This document shows, in pieces, positions 1-7,382 of a stretch of DNA of 44,723 nucleotides (its first letter is position 1; the number at the start of each line of letters is the position of its first letter). Location: NCBI GenBank assembly GCA_002408085.1, contig DHQL01000012.1, forward strand, positions 138,272 through 182,994, written 5' to 3'. Source of the stretch: Spirochaeta sp. UBA5339 (lineage in GTDB: Bacteria; Spirochaetota; Spirochaetia; DSM-2461). The position numbers and the translations under genes are program-made. The notes under the pieces were generated by a model that saw nothing but the letters and a program-made list of their open reading frames with translations, was not told where the DNA came from and made no database searches.

Positions 1-1
1 G

Positions 2-946
2 GGCAAGGAGGAGGCCGGCCGGGTCCTCAGGAAGATGAGCGAGGCGGAGATCGAACAGGTGACTGCCGAGATCGCCCGGATAAAGGAGATAGGCCGCGAC
101 GAGGCCCTGGATATCCTTCAGACCTTCGGGGATAAATTCAATCTCAAGGGAAACAATGCCGGGGGAGTGGATAAGGCCAGAGCCTTTCTGAATGAGGCCT
201 TCGGCGAAGAGAAGGCGGAGTCTATTCTCCGCAAGGCGGTTCCCGAGACCCTGGTGCCTCCTTTCTCCTTTATGAACGACCTCTCCCTGCCCCAGATTCT
301 CCAGCTCTTGAAGGATGAACCACCGGAAACCTGTTCGGTGATCCTCTCCTTTCTGGAGGCGAAGACCGTTTCGGCCTATATCAAAAGCTGCGATCCGGCA
401 AGGCAGATCTCTCTGGTCAGGATGATGGCCCGCAAGAGGGAGCTGGCCCCTGAGACCCTGAGCCGTATGGAGACCCTGCTCCAGGAGAAGGTCCATCTGG
501 TGGGAAAACAGGATGATGTGCCCATAGACGGGCAGGACCGTCTGGCGGAGATCCTCAAGCATATGGACAGCGGTTCTGAGAAGAGGATTCTGGACCATCT
601 GGAGGAGGGTGATCCCGACCTCAGCCGATCCATCAAGGAGCAGCTTCATACCATTGACTGCATCTTTCAGATGCGTCCCAGAGACCTTCAGAGTCTTCTG
701 CTGGAAATGGATAACGACAGAATTGCCTTTATTCTCCGGGGAAAGGATGAGAAGGTGGTGGATCATATCCTCAACCATCTCTCGTCTCAGCGGAAACTGA
801 TTGTCGAGGAGACACTGATCCTCTCCCCCAAGGTCTCCCGGAAAGAGGTGGACAGGGAGACCCGTGAGTTTCTTAATCTGATCAAAAAGAGAGAGGAAGA
901 GGGAACCTACATCCTTTTGGGAGCCGATGAGGACGAATATATCTGA
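2..946 (+). CDS. fliG1: Flagellar motor switch protein FliG, FliG1-like, 5' truncated by the window edge
   Basis: Rotor protein of the flagellar C-ring that couples the stator to torque generation. The reading frame is open from base 2, and the residues before the first Met (GKEEAGRVLRK) match the FliG N-terminal domain, so the true start lies upstream. A middle ARMC-like region follows (DEPPETCSVILSFL, where typical FliG has an EHPQ motif), then the C-terminal torque domain (LRGKDEKVVDHILNHLSSQR followed by an acidic EE pair). That order matches FliG. The EHPQ motif is degenerate, and the C-terminus carries an unusual acidic tail (GADEDEYI). Spirochaetes have two FliG copies; divergence plus position directly before alaS (as in Borrelia, from memory) points to FliG1 rather than the canonical FliG2. 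A weak GC hairpin followed by TTTT lies after the stop, around 974-987. The FliG family call is firm; the FliG1 assignment is probable. Confidence 0.88.
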   Translation, partial: GKEEAGRVLRKMSEAEIEQVTAEIARIKEIGRDEALDILQTFGDKFNLKGNNAGGVDKARAFLNEAFGEEKAESILRKAVPETLVPPFSFMNDLSLPQILQLLKDEPPETCSVILSFLEAKTVSAYIKSCDPARQISLVRMMARKRELAPETLSRMETLLQEKVHLVGKQDDVPIDGQDRLAEILKHMDSGSEKRILDHLEEGDPDLSRSIKEQLHTIDCIFQMRPRDLQSLLLEMDNDRIAFILRGKDEKVVDHILNHLSSQRKLIVEETLILSPKVSRKEVDRETREFLNLIKKREEEGTYILLGADEDEYI

Positions 947-1086
947 CTCACCCGGCAATCGGGACCTTTTCCTGCCCCACAGGGGTTTTCAGGCTGCCCT
1001 GATGGCCAAAAATCATGGCTCCCGGGGCCTTATAATTAAGTTCTGACTCTTGCCTCTAAATGCCTTGCCATACTATTATCATCTCT

Positions 1087-2874
1087 ATGACAGGCAACGA
1101 ACTAAGAAAAAAATACATCGACTTTTTTGTATCCAGAAATCATAAAGAAATCTCGGGACAGTCTCTGATCCCTGAAAACGATCCTACCGTCCTTTTTACT
1201 ACGGCCGGTATGCATCCCCTGGTTCCCTATCTTCAGGGACAGCCCCATCCTGCGGGCAAGCGTCTGACGGACTACCAGAAGTGTATCCGTACAGGAGACA
1301 TCGAGGCGGTGGGCGACCCCTCACACCTTACATTCTTCGAGATGCTGGGTAACTGGTCCCTGGGAGACTACTTCAAGGAAGAAGCTCTCTCCATGAGCTG
1401 GGAATTCCTGACAGGCAAGGAGAATCTGGGACTGGACAAGGAGAGACTCTCTGTTACCGTATTTGCCGGTGACGCCGATGTGCCCCGGGATGACGAGGCC
1501 GCCGATATCTGGAGAGGACTGGGTGTTCCCGAAGACAGAATCTACTTTCTGCCCAGAGAGGACAACTGGTGGGGGCCCGCCGGAAAGACCGGTCCCTGCG
1601 GTCCCGACAGCGAGATGTTCTACGATACAGGAAGAGAAGCCTGCGGCGACGACTGTAAACCCGGCTGCTCCTGCGGCAAGTACTTTGAAATCTGGAACGA
1701 CGTTTTCATGCAGTACAACAAGACCGAAGACGGAAGCTATGTTCCCCTGGATGCTCCCTGTGTAGATACAGGAATGGGAATCGAGCGTACTGCCACCATG
1801 CTTCAGGGTAAGAAGTCCGTCTATGAAACAGAACTTTTTATCCCCATTATCGCCAGACTCGAAGAGCTGACAGGCAAGACCTACGGCGACAATGAGGAAG
1901 ACGATATGTCCATCAGAATCATTTCCGATCACTGCAAGGCATCCACAATGATTATCGGTGACCCCCGGGGAGCCAAGCCCTCCAACCTGGGTCAGGGATA
2001 TATCCTGCGCCGTCTGATCAGACGTGCCGTTCGTCATGGAAGAAAACTCGGTATCAATGAGAACTTCCTGGGCGAGATCAGCAAGGTTGTGATCGATATG
2101 TACAAGGACACCTACGAAGAGCTTGCAAAAAACAGAGACCTGATTCTGACTGAGCTTGAACTGGAAGAGAAACAGTTCGGTGCAACTCTGAAGAAGGGTG
2201 AACATGAGTTCGAAAAGCTCCTCCCCAACCTGATGAAGAACCCCAAAAAGGAGATCCCCGGACGTCTGGCATTCAAGCTTTACGACACCTTCGGATTTCC
2301 CCTTGAGCTGACCGAAGAGCTGGCAGCGGAGCATGAGATGACCGTGGACCGCGACGGTTTTGAAGCGGCCTTCAAGAAGCACCAGGAAGCCTCCAAGAAG
2401 GGTGCCGACAAGGCATTCAAGGGCGGACTGGCCGACCACTCCGAGATGACTACCCGCTATCACACAGCCACACATATGCTCCACGAGGCCCTTAAGAGGG
2501 TTCTGGGAGACCATGTTGAGCAGAAGGGAAGCAATATCACCGAGGACCGTCTGAGATTCGACTTCTCACACCCCGAGAAGATGACTCCCGAAGAGATCAA
2601 GGCAGTTGAGGATCTGGTTAATGCCGAGATTCAGAAGAACCATCCTGTAACCATGAGAACAATGACCGTGGAAGAGGCAAAGGAACTGGGCGCCAGAGCT
2701 CTGTTCTCCTCCAAGTACGGTGAGCAGGTCAAGGTTTACTTTGTGGGAGACTACTCTGTCGAAGTCTGCGGCGGGCCCCATATTGAGAACACTTCCGACC
2801 TCGGCAAGTTTGTGATAAAGAAGGAACAGTCCTCCTCAAGAGGAGTAAGAAGAATCAAGGCTATTCTCGAATAG
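1087..2874 (+). CDS. alaS: Alanyl-tRNA synthetase, short form lacking the C-Ala domain
   Basis: Charges tRNA-Ala with alanine in the cytoplasm. From the chosen start the protein is 595 residues, against roughly 875 for most bacterial AlaRS. The class II catalytic core is present (start TGNELRKKYIDFF, NDPTVLFTTAGM, motif 3 DTGMGIERTA). The editing domain is intact: H459-x3-H463 (HTATH) and C561-x3-H565 (CGGPH). The protein ends about 30 residues after the CGGPH motif, so the DHHA1/C-Ala region is absent. Borrelia AlaRS is similarly short (from memory). An in-frame ATG at 1060 would add nine residues, but 1087 matches the family N-terminus. Neither start has a clear Shine-Dalgarno. A TATAAT at 1031-1036 could be the -10 box, with no good -35. 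A strong terminator follows the gene. Confidence 0.95.
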   Translation: MTGNELRKKYIDFFVSRNHKEISGQSLIPENDPTVLFTTAGMHPLVPYLQGQPHPAGKRLTDYQKCIRTGDIEAVGDPSHLTFFEMLGNWSLGDYFKEEALSMSWEFLTGKENLGLDKERLSVTVFAGDADVPRDDEAADIWRGLGVPEDRIYFLPREDNWWGPAGKTGPCGPDSEMFYDTGREACGDDCKPGCSCGKYFEIWNDVFMQYNKTEDGSYVPLDAPCVDTGMGIERTATMLQGKKSVYETELFIPIIARLEELTGKTYGDNEEDDMSIRIISDHCKASTMIIGDPRGAKPSNLGQGYILRRLIRRAVRHGRKLGINENFLGEISKVVIDMYKDTYEELAKNRDLILTELELEEKQFGATLKKGEHEFEKLLPNLMKNPKKEIPGRLAFKLYDTFGFPLELTEELAAEHEMTVDRDGFEAAFKKHQEASKKGADKAFKGGLADHSEMTTRYHTATHMLHEALKRVLGDHVEQKGSNITEDRLRFDFSHPEKMTPEEIKAVEDLVNAEIQKNHPVTMRTMTVEEAKELGARALFSSKYGEQVKVYFVGDYSVEVCGGPHIENTSDLGKFVIKKEQSSSRGVRRIKAILE

Positions 2875-2921
2875 TCCGGTATCCATCTCCGCGGGTTGCC
2901 TTAAAGGGGATGGAAAACGAT

Positions 2922-2957
2922 AAAAGCCGCTTCTGACCTGATGGTCGAGCGGCTTTT
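2922..2957. terminator. Bidirectional rho-independent terminator between alaS and yccF
   Basis: Perfect 10-bp stem: AAAAGCCGCT at 2922-2931 pairs with AGCGGCTTTT at 2948-2957, followed by further T residues to 2960. The A-run on one side and T-run on the other let it work for alaS (plus) and yccF (minus), which converge here. Confidence 0.9.
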
Positions 2958-2980
2958 TTTGCGTCCGGCAGGCAGACGTG

Positions 2981-3343
2981 TCAGCGGATTTCGGCGCCGA
3001 AGGGAATCAGGGATAACCCCGCCAGCTTGAAGTGCTGCTTTCCGAAGGGGATGCCCACAATGGTAATTGTAAAGATGATACCGAAAAAAAAGTGGGCCAG
3101 GCAGAGCTCCCATCCCAGAAAGATGATCCAGATCACATTGGCCAGTGCTCCCGAGACGCCGAAGCGGCCCAGTTCCACATCCTTGCCGAAGGGTGCCAGC
3201 ACCATGCCTCCGATCTTGAAGCACTGAATTCCGAAGGGGATACCTATGATGGTGAGGCAGCAGAGCAGTCCCGCCGCCATCCATCCCAGGGCGCTTACAA
3301 GGCCCCCGAATATAATCCAGAGAAGATTTCCGATAAAACTCAT
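2981..3343 (-). CDS. yccF: YccF-family inner-membrane protein
   Basis: Small membrane protein of the YccF (DUF307) family; its molecular role is not established. It has 120 residues. The sequence shows the two-fold repeat typical of the family: IGIPFGIQCFKIGG...LAPFG and VGIPFGKQHFKLAG...LIPFG. Each copy is preceded by hydrophobic membrane segments (about residues 5-35 and 65-95). The ATG has a good GGAG ribosome site a few bases upstream. It appears to be a single-gene unit: the TPR operon terminator lies upstream at 3391-3416 and the two-way alaS terminator lies downstream. Confidence 0.9.
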   Translation of the reverse strand: MSFIGNLLWIIFGGLVSALGWMAAGLLCCLTIIGIPFGIQCFKIGGMVLAPFGKDVELGRFGVSGALANVIWIIFLGWELCLAHFFFGIIFTITIVGIPFGKQHFKLAGLSLIPFGAEIR

Positions 3344-3362
3344 GATGTGCTCCTTTTCCAGC

Positions 3363-3381
3363 CCGGTTGCCGGGCAACCGG
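3363..3381 (-). promoter_or_regulatory. Short perfect hairpin in the leader of yccF
   Basis: CCGGTTGC at 3363-3370 pairs with GCAACCGG at 3374-3381 across a 3-base loop, about 20 bases upstream of the yccF start codon. There is no T-run, so it is not a standard terminator. It could be a leader structure or an operator; function is unknown. Confidence 0.35.
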
Positions 3382-3390
3382 CGGATGAAT

Positions 3391-3416
3391 AAAAAGGGCT
3401 GCCCCATCGGCAGCCC
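3391..3416 (-). terminator. Rho-independent terminator of the TPR operon
   Basis: GGGCTGCC at 3396-3403 pairs with GGCAGCCC at 3409-3416. Read on the minus strand the hairpin is followed by TTTTT (3395-3391). It lies about 20 bases after the stop of the minus-strand TPR gene and before yccF. Confidence 0.85.
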
Positions 3417-3437
3417 TCAATCCTGATCTATTAAAAT

Positions 3438-4583
3438 TTAGAGCTTGTCTTTCAGCTCCACCATTTTTTCAATAATCCTGCTGTTCTTGATTCCCAGCTT
3501 CAGAAACTGCGAGAGGATCTCCAGGGCCTCTTCTGTATCTCCTTCCAGCTCATAACACTCTGCGGCTTCCAGGTAGAGGCGGTAGTTGCGGGGATCGTTG
3601 CTGATCAGATCCTTAAGGGATGTGATGGCATCCTGATAGTTGCCCTTCTCCTTGTTGATCATGGCCAGACCCAGAATGGCATAGGTATCAAATTCAATAT
3701 TCAGGGCCTTGCGGTAGTAGTCCTCGGCGCTGTCTTCCTGACCGATATTCCGGTAGGCATCCCCCGCACGGGTCAGAATCACCTTGTTCTTCCGGTCAAG
3801 GTCGAGGATCTTGTTCCAGTAGACCAGTGATTTCTCCTGCTGGTTCATGCCTCTGTAACAGTCGGCCAGACCGAAGAGGGCGTAGAAGTTATTGGGCTGC
3901 ATCTTAAGGGCTTCCAGAAAGTAAGGTACACCCTGATCGAAGGTCTTCAGTTTACGGTGGCAGTTCCCAAGAGAGGTCAGAACTCTGATATCCACATGAC
4001 CGCGGCTGATCTCCAGCATCCGCTCCCAGTAGTGGAGGGCATCCTTGTACTCTTTGAAATCGTAGTAGAGGTGTCCCAGACCGATGATGGCATAGGAGTT
4101 GTTCTCCTCCATCTGCAGGACCTTCTGATATAGTTCAAAGGAGCGCTTGAAGTTGCGAACCTTTCTGTATGCGTCGGCTATTCTTGTGAGGACCGTGATG
4201 TTCCGGTCATCGTGAAGGAGGTACTCCTCCCAGATATCGATGGCCCGGTTGTACTGGTTCATTGCCTTGTAACAGTCGGCCAGTCCGAAAAGGGCGTAGT
4301 TGTTTCCCGGATGGGAGTCGAGACATCTCTGGTAGAAGACTACGGCATCTTTGAATTTTCGTTCTTTCCGGAAACAGTCTCCCATACCCACAAGGGCATA
4401 GTTATTAGACGGGTCCAGTTTCAGGATTTTGTCGAAGGACTGACGGGCTCTTTCGGTGAGGTTCTCTTTCAGCAGCTGATAGCCGCGCTTTGAAAGCTCT
4501 GATATTTCATTCAGTGCCTCCTGGCCAGGTTCCTCTGACAAACCTTTGGTCAATTCATCCAAACTCAGCTTGTCTTGTGACAT
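3438..4583 (-). CDS. Tetratricopeptide repeat protein
   Basis: Predicted protein-interaction scaffold of 381 residues built almost wholly of TPR units (about nine or ten). Recurrent signatures are NYALVGMGDCFRKERKFKDAV, NNYALFGLADCYKAMNQY and NSYAIIGLGHLYYDFKEY. There is no signal peptide or membrane segment, so it is probably cytoplasmic. The repeats are unusually alike, suggesting internal duplication. The frame extends upstream to 4628, overlapping the previous gene, but the ATG at 4583 has AAGGA about nine bases upstream and is preferred. It is the second gene of a two-gene operon with the 110-residue gene before it. A partner cannot be named from sequence. Confidence 0.85.
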   Translation of the reverse strand: MSQDKLSLDELTKGLSEEPGQEALNEISELSKRGYQLLKENLTERARQSFDKILKLDPSNNYALVGMGDCFRKERKFKDAVVFYQRCLDSHPGNNYALFGLADCYKAMNQYNRAIDIWEEYLLHDDRNITVLTRIADAYRKVRNFKRSFELYQKVLQMEENNSYAIIGLGHLYYDFKEYKDALHYWERMLEISRGHVDIRVLTSLGNCHRKLKTFDQGVPYFLEALKMQPNNFYALFGLADCYRGMNQQEKSLVYWNKILDLDRKNKVILTRAGDAYRNIGQEDSAEDYYRKALNIEFDTYAILGLAMINKEKGNYQDAITSLKDLISNDPRNYRLYLEAAECYELEGDTEEALEILSQFLKLGIKNSRIIEKMVELKDKL

Positions 4584-4609
4584 TTTAAAATTCCTTAAAT
4601 TACTTTTTA

Positions 4610-4942
4610 TTACTTGTTTTCCAGCCACTGCCGAATGATATAGGCCATCTTCTCGGTAATCATGTCCACCTTATCCTGTGCTGGGGCCGCCTTGTACATC
4701 CGGAGTGCTTCAAGAGCATTGCCCTGGCTGTAGTAGTAGTCTCCCACCCTGATCAGTCCGTCGGTGTATCCGATGGTTATGAAAATTCGACCGGCTGTCT
4801 CTATTTCTCCCTCATTAAAAAGCTGATTTCCCTTACGCATAAGGATCACTTTTCTCTCAGGGCTGAGAGGAATCCCGCCTGATTCCGGGACTTTGATAAA
4901 GCCGTCTTTGGGGATCAGATCAAGAATTTCACGTCTCTTCAT
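4610..4942 (-). CDS. Conserved-type hypothetical protein, first gene of the TPR operon
   Basis: A 110-residue soluble protein with no signal peptide. The N-terminal third is a short, Pro/Gly-rich segment (LIPKDGFIKVPESGGIPLS). The rest is helical and looks like one or two degenerate TPR-like hairpins (RKGNQLFNEGEIETAGRIF, YYYSQGNALEALRMYKAAP). That fits its operon partner, a pure TPR protein beginning 26 bases after its stop. A promoter at 4955-4983 puts the predicted transcript start only about six bases before the ATG, so the leader would be nearly absent. I do not recognise a named family. Confidence 0.75.
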   Translation of the reverse strand: MKRREILDLIPKDGFIKVPESGGIPLSPERKVILMRKGNQLFNEGEIETAGRIFITIGYTDGLIRVGDYYYSQGNALEALRMYKAAPAQDKVDMITEKMAYIIRQWLENK

Positions 4943-4954
4943 CTTGCTACCACT

Positions 4955-4983
4955 ATTATAAGAGCAAAAATAGGAGTTTTCAA
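4955..4983 (-). promoter_or_regulatory. Sigma70-type promoter of the TPR operon
   Basis: On the minus strand: -35 TTGAAA (4983-4978), 17-base spacer, -10 TATAAT (4960-4955). The expected start is near 4948, six bases before the ATG at 4942. Confidence 0.75.
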
Positions 4984-5009
4984 TAAAAAGTGAACATTAA
5001 GTGTTTTAA

Positions 5010-5588
5010 TTAGATCATTCCTTTTGTGGACATTCCCGAACTGCTGCTTCCCGCAGGCTTAAAAGCCTGAAAAAGAGCCCTTCCAAGGGCCTTGAAGAGG
5101 GCTTCGGCCATGTGGTGGCTGTTCTCTCCGTAGCGGCAGATTGCATGAATATTGAGTCCGCCCCTGTTGGCCAGGGCCTGGAGAAACTCCTTTACCAGAA
5201 AGAAATCGAAGTTTCCGGCGCTCATCTGAGGCCAGTCGGCCTGAAGCACCAGGTAGGGTCGGCGGCAGACATCGATGGTCACTTCCGACAGGGCGTCGTC
5301 CATGGGGATCACAGAGTGTCCGTATCGGCTTACAGCTCCGGTCTCCTCAAAGCACTGCATCAGGGCGTCGCCGAGAACCAGTCCCGTGTCCTCGATCAGG
5401 TGATGGGGATCAACTTCAATATCTCCCTTTGCCTGAATCTTGAGAGTAAAGCCGCCGTGGAAGGCCATGGCGTTGAGCATATGGTCGAAGAAGGGAAGAC
5501 CCGTGTCCAGTGAGACCTCGGGGCCCCCCAGCATATCCAGCTCGAGGTGGATGGATGTTTCCTTTGTCTCTCTGTTAATACTGATCAT
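5010..5588 (-). CDS. hisB: Imidazoleglycerol-phosphate dehydratase
   Basis: Dehydrates imidazole glycerol phosphate to imidazole acetol phosphate in histidine synthesis; a manganese enzyme of the cytoplasm. At 192 residues it is the normal monofunctional length, without the phosphatase domain of enteric HisB. Family motifs are visible: LPFFDHMLNAMAFHGGF, the metal motif HHLIEDTGLVLGDAL, and the second motif HHMAEALFKALGRAL. It is the last gene of hisZ-hisG-hisB on the minus strand and starts two bases after hisG. No clear hairpin terminator follows; the 67-base gap to the next unit is AT-rich. Confidence 0.95.
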   Translation of the reverse strand: MISINRETKETSIHLELDMLGGPEVSLDTGLPFFDHMLNAMAFHGGFTLKIQAKGDIEVDPHHLIEDTGLVLGDALMQCFEETGAVSRYGHSVIPMDDALSEVTIDVCRRPYLVLQADWPQMSAGNFDFFLVKEFLQALANRGGLNIHAICRYGENSHHMAEALFKALGRALFQAFKPAGSSSSGMSTKGMI

Positions 5589-5590
5589 CT

Positions 5591-6208
5591 TCAGTCCTCC
5601 CGGATCTGCTGAATGAATTTATTGATCGCCTTATAGTGGATCTTGTAGTAGGCAGGGTTGGCAATCAGATGAACTTTGATCTCATGGAGCTTCTGGAAAA
5701 CCTCCAGATTGTTGGCCTTCAGGGTGCTTCCGGTTTCCACGAGGTCGACGATGCAGGGAGCAAGACCCAGAACGGGGGCCAGCTCCACAGAACCGTTGAG
5801 CTTGATAATCTTTACGGGGATTCCCTGCTCATGGAAGTAGCGTCTGGTCATCTCGGTGTAGCTTGTGGCGATGGTCAGGGGGCCGTCCACCTTGTCCATG
5901 GAGAAGTCCTTCAGTCCAGCCAGACTCAGGGAGGTTCCTCCGAAGGAGAAGGGCAGGAGCTTGTGGAAGTGGTGCCCAGACTCCAGGATCACATCCTCAC
6001 CGCAGATTCCCATTCCGGCGATGCCGTGGGCCACATAGGTGGGCAGGTCGCTGTTCTTGACCAGGTATATTTTCAGGTTCTCTTCCTTGTCGTAGGCGAC
6101 AAGTTTCCGTTTTTCAAATTCAAAAAAGATGCCCTTGGTTTCAAAGTGTTTCTGCACTCTGTCGTAGAGGCGTCCCTTGGGCAGGGCTATTGTCAGGGGG
6201 GTACTCAT
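5591..6208 (-). CDS. hisG: ATP phosphoribosyltransferase, short-form catalytic subunit
   Basis: First committed step of histidine synthesis: joins ATP and PRPP to give phosphoribosyl-ATP. At 205 residues it is the short form without the C-terminal regulatory domain, which needs HisZ as partner; hisZ is directly upstream. It begins with the family motif LTIALPKGRL. GMGICGEDVI and the PRPP-loop region APCIVDLVETGSTLKANNL are present. The ATG overlaps the hisZ stop by one base (TGATG), implying translational coupling and balanced subunit production. Confidence 0.95.
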   Translation of the reverse strand: MSTPLTIALPKGRLYDRVQKHFETKGIFFEFEKRKLVAYDKEENLKIYLVKNSDLPTYVAHGIAGMGICGEDVILESGHHFHKLLPFSFGGTSLSLAGLKDFSMDKVDGPLTIATSYTEMTRRYFHEQGIPVKIIKLNGSVELAPVLGLAPCIVDLVETGSTLKANNLEVFQKLHEIKVHLIANPAYYKIHYKAINKFIQQIRED

Positions 6209-7290
6209 CAGTTTTTTCCTTTCCTTACTGTCTTCAGTTTTTCGGCCGCGGGGAGTGCTTCATCCAGGCCGGAGGTGCCGGGAAAACGGGCAATGTCAAT
6301 GGTGCTCAGTTTCTCCAGCTTCCTCTGGAAGAGGGAGAATCCCACTGAGGAGGCGGGTTTTGAGCCGTCGTAGCCGAAGTGGTCGAGAAGGCCGTCGTAG
6401 CGTCCGCCCGAGGCCACAGCTGTTCCGGCGCCCTCTGTATAGGCATTGAAGACTATTCCGGCGTAGTAGGCCTGATCACCGGTTTCTGAGAGGTCAATAT
6501 TGAAGAGTTCTTCAAGACCTTCGGCTTCCATCCAGCCGTCACAGATGGAGACAAGGTAGTCCAGTGAGGATTTCAGGGCGCCGTCCATCAGCTTCTCCCA
6601 CCCGGAAAGTTCAGTCTTGAACTCTTCAGCGGAGCCGATAAAAAGGAGGAGACGGCAGAGTTCTGCTGCATCCTCTTTTCTGTAGACCCCTCCCAGGACC
6701 TTTCTTATCTGTATCTCTTCTCTGGTCTGAAGGGCCTGTCTCAGAAGCTTCCCGTTTTCGGGACTCAGTGAACCGGCAATGGTCTTAAAAAGATCCGTGG
6801 AGCCTACATGGATGCGGCTTTCGGGGAGGCCGAGGCTCTTCATCAGTTCCGCCAGAAGAAAGAGAACTTCCAAGTCTCCCTCCCTTCCGGGCTTTCCGAT
6901 CAGCTCGCAGCCTGCCTGGAAAAACTCATGGCTGCTGATATCTTCGTGGTCCTGATAACGGAGGATGGAGTCGGAGTAGTAAACTCTCAAGGGGAGTTCC
7001 TCTTCGCTGAGGATCATACCCATCTGACGTGCCAGAAAGAGGGTGATATCGCTTCTGAGCATCAGAAGGTCACCTTCCCGGTCGATAAGCTTGTAGCTCT
7101 GCTCTTCAAGCCTGCTGTCCAGAAGGTTTCTGTAGTTATCGTAAAAATCGAATACCGGTGTCTGAACGGGGAGGTATCCCCACTCTTCGCACATATCTTC
7201 CATATGCCGCAGAATCTTCCGGTGTCTGAAAGTTTCTTCCAGATAGAGAGATTCGGTTCCCTGTGGTATCCGCAGCAGATTGTTTTTCAT
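6208..7290 (-). CDS. hisZ: ATP phosphoribosyltransferase regulatory subunit
   Basis: HisRS-like protein without tRNA charging activity that completes and regulates short-form HisG. It has 360 residues and resembles the class II synthetase core. Visible features are IPQGTESLYLEETFRHRKI at the N-terminus, the motif-2 region RVYYSDSILRYQD, and a glycine-rich AVASGGRYDGLLDHFG near the C-terminus. No anticodon-binding domain is evident, as expected for HisZ. It is first in the hisZGB operon. The upstream gap holds a TATACT (possible -10) and a GTATTAATAC palindrome near 7325. The other his genes are not in this window. Confidence 0.92.
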   Translation of the reverse strand: MKNNLLRIPQGTESLYLEETFRHRKILRHMEDMCEEWGYLPVQTPVFDFYDNYRNLLDSRLEEQSYKLIDREGDLLMLRSDITLFLARQMGMILSEEELPLRVYYSDSILRYQDHEDISSHEFFQAGCELIGKPGREGDLEVLFLLAELMKSLGLPESRIHVGSTDLFKTIAGSLSPENGKLLRQALQTREEIQIRKVLGGVYRKEDAAELCRLLLFIGSAEEFKTELSGWEKLMDGALKSSLDYLVSICDGWMEAEGLEELFNIDLSETGDQAYYAGIVFNAYTEGAGTAVASGGRYDGLLDHFGYDGSKPASSVGFSLFQRKLEKLSTIDIARFPGTSGLDEALPAAEKLKTVRKGKN

Positions 7291-7340
7291 TTTACATTCT
7301 CCAAATTGTTATGGCTGAAGTATAGTATTAATACAGGGAT

Positions 7341-7373
7341 AAAAAAAACCCCATTCACAGCCTTTCACCTGTG
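7341..7373 (-). terminator. Weak terminator after the amidase gene
   Basis: On the minus strand CACAG (7373-7369) pairs with CTGTG (7360-7356); eight T residues follow at 7348-7341 after a short G-rich stretch. The stem is only five base pairs, so this is a modest call. It lies just past the amidase stop and before hisZ. Confidence 0.4.
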
Positions 7374-7382
7374 GCCGGCGGC

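Noticed and set aside
1321..2514. Long minus-strand open frame of 397 codons inside alaS
   Set aside because: It is the antisense shadow of a clear alaS gene, with low-complexity Leu/Val/Gly-rich sequence and no ribosome site or family likeness.
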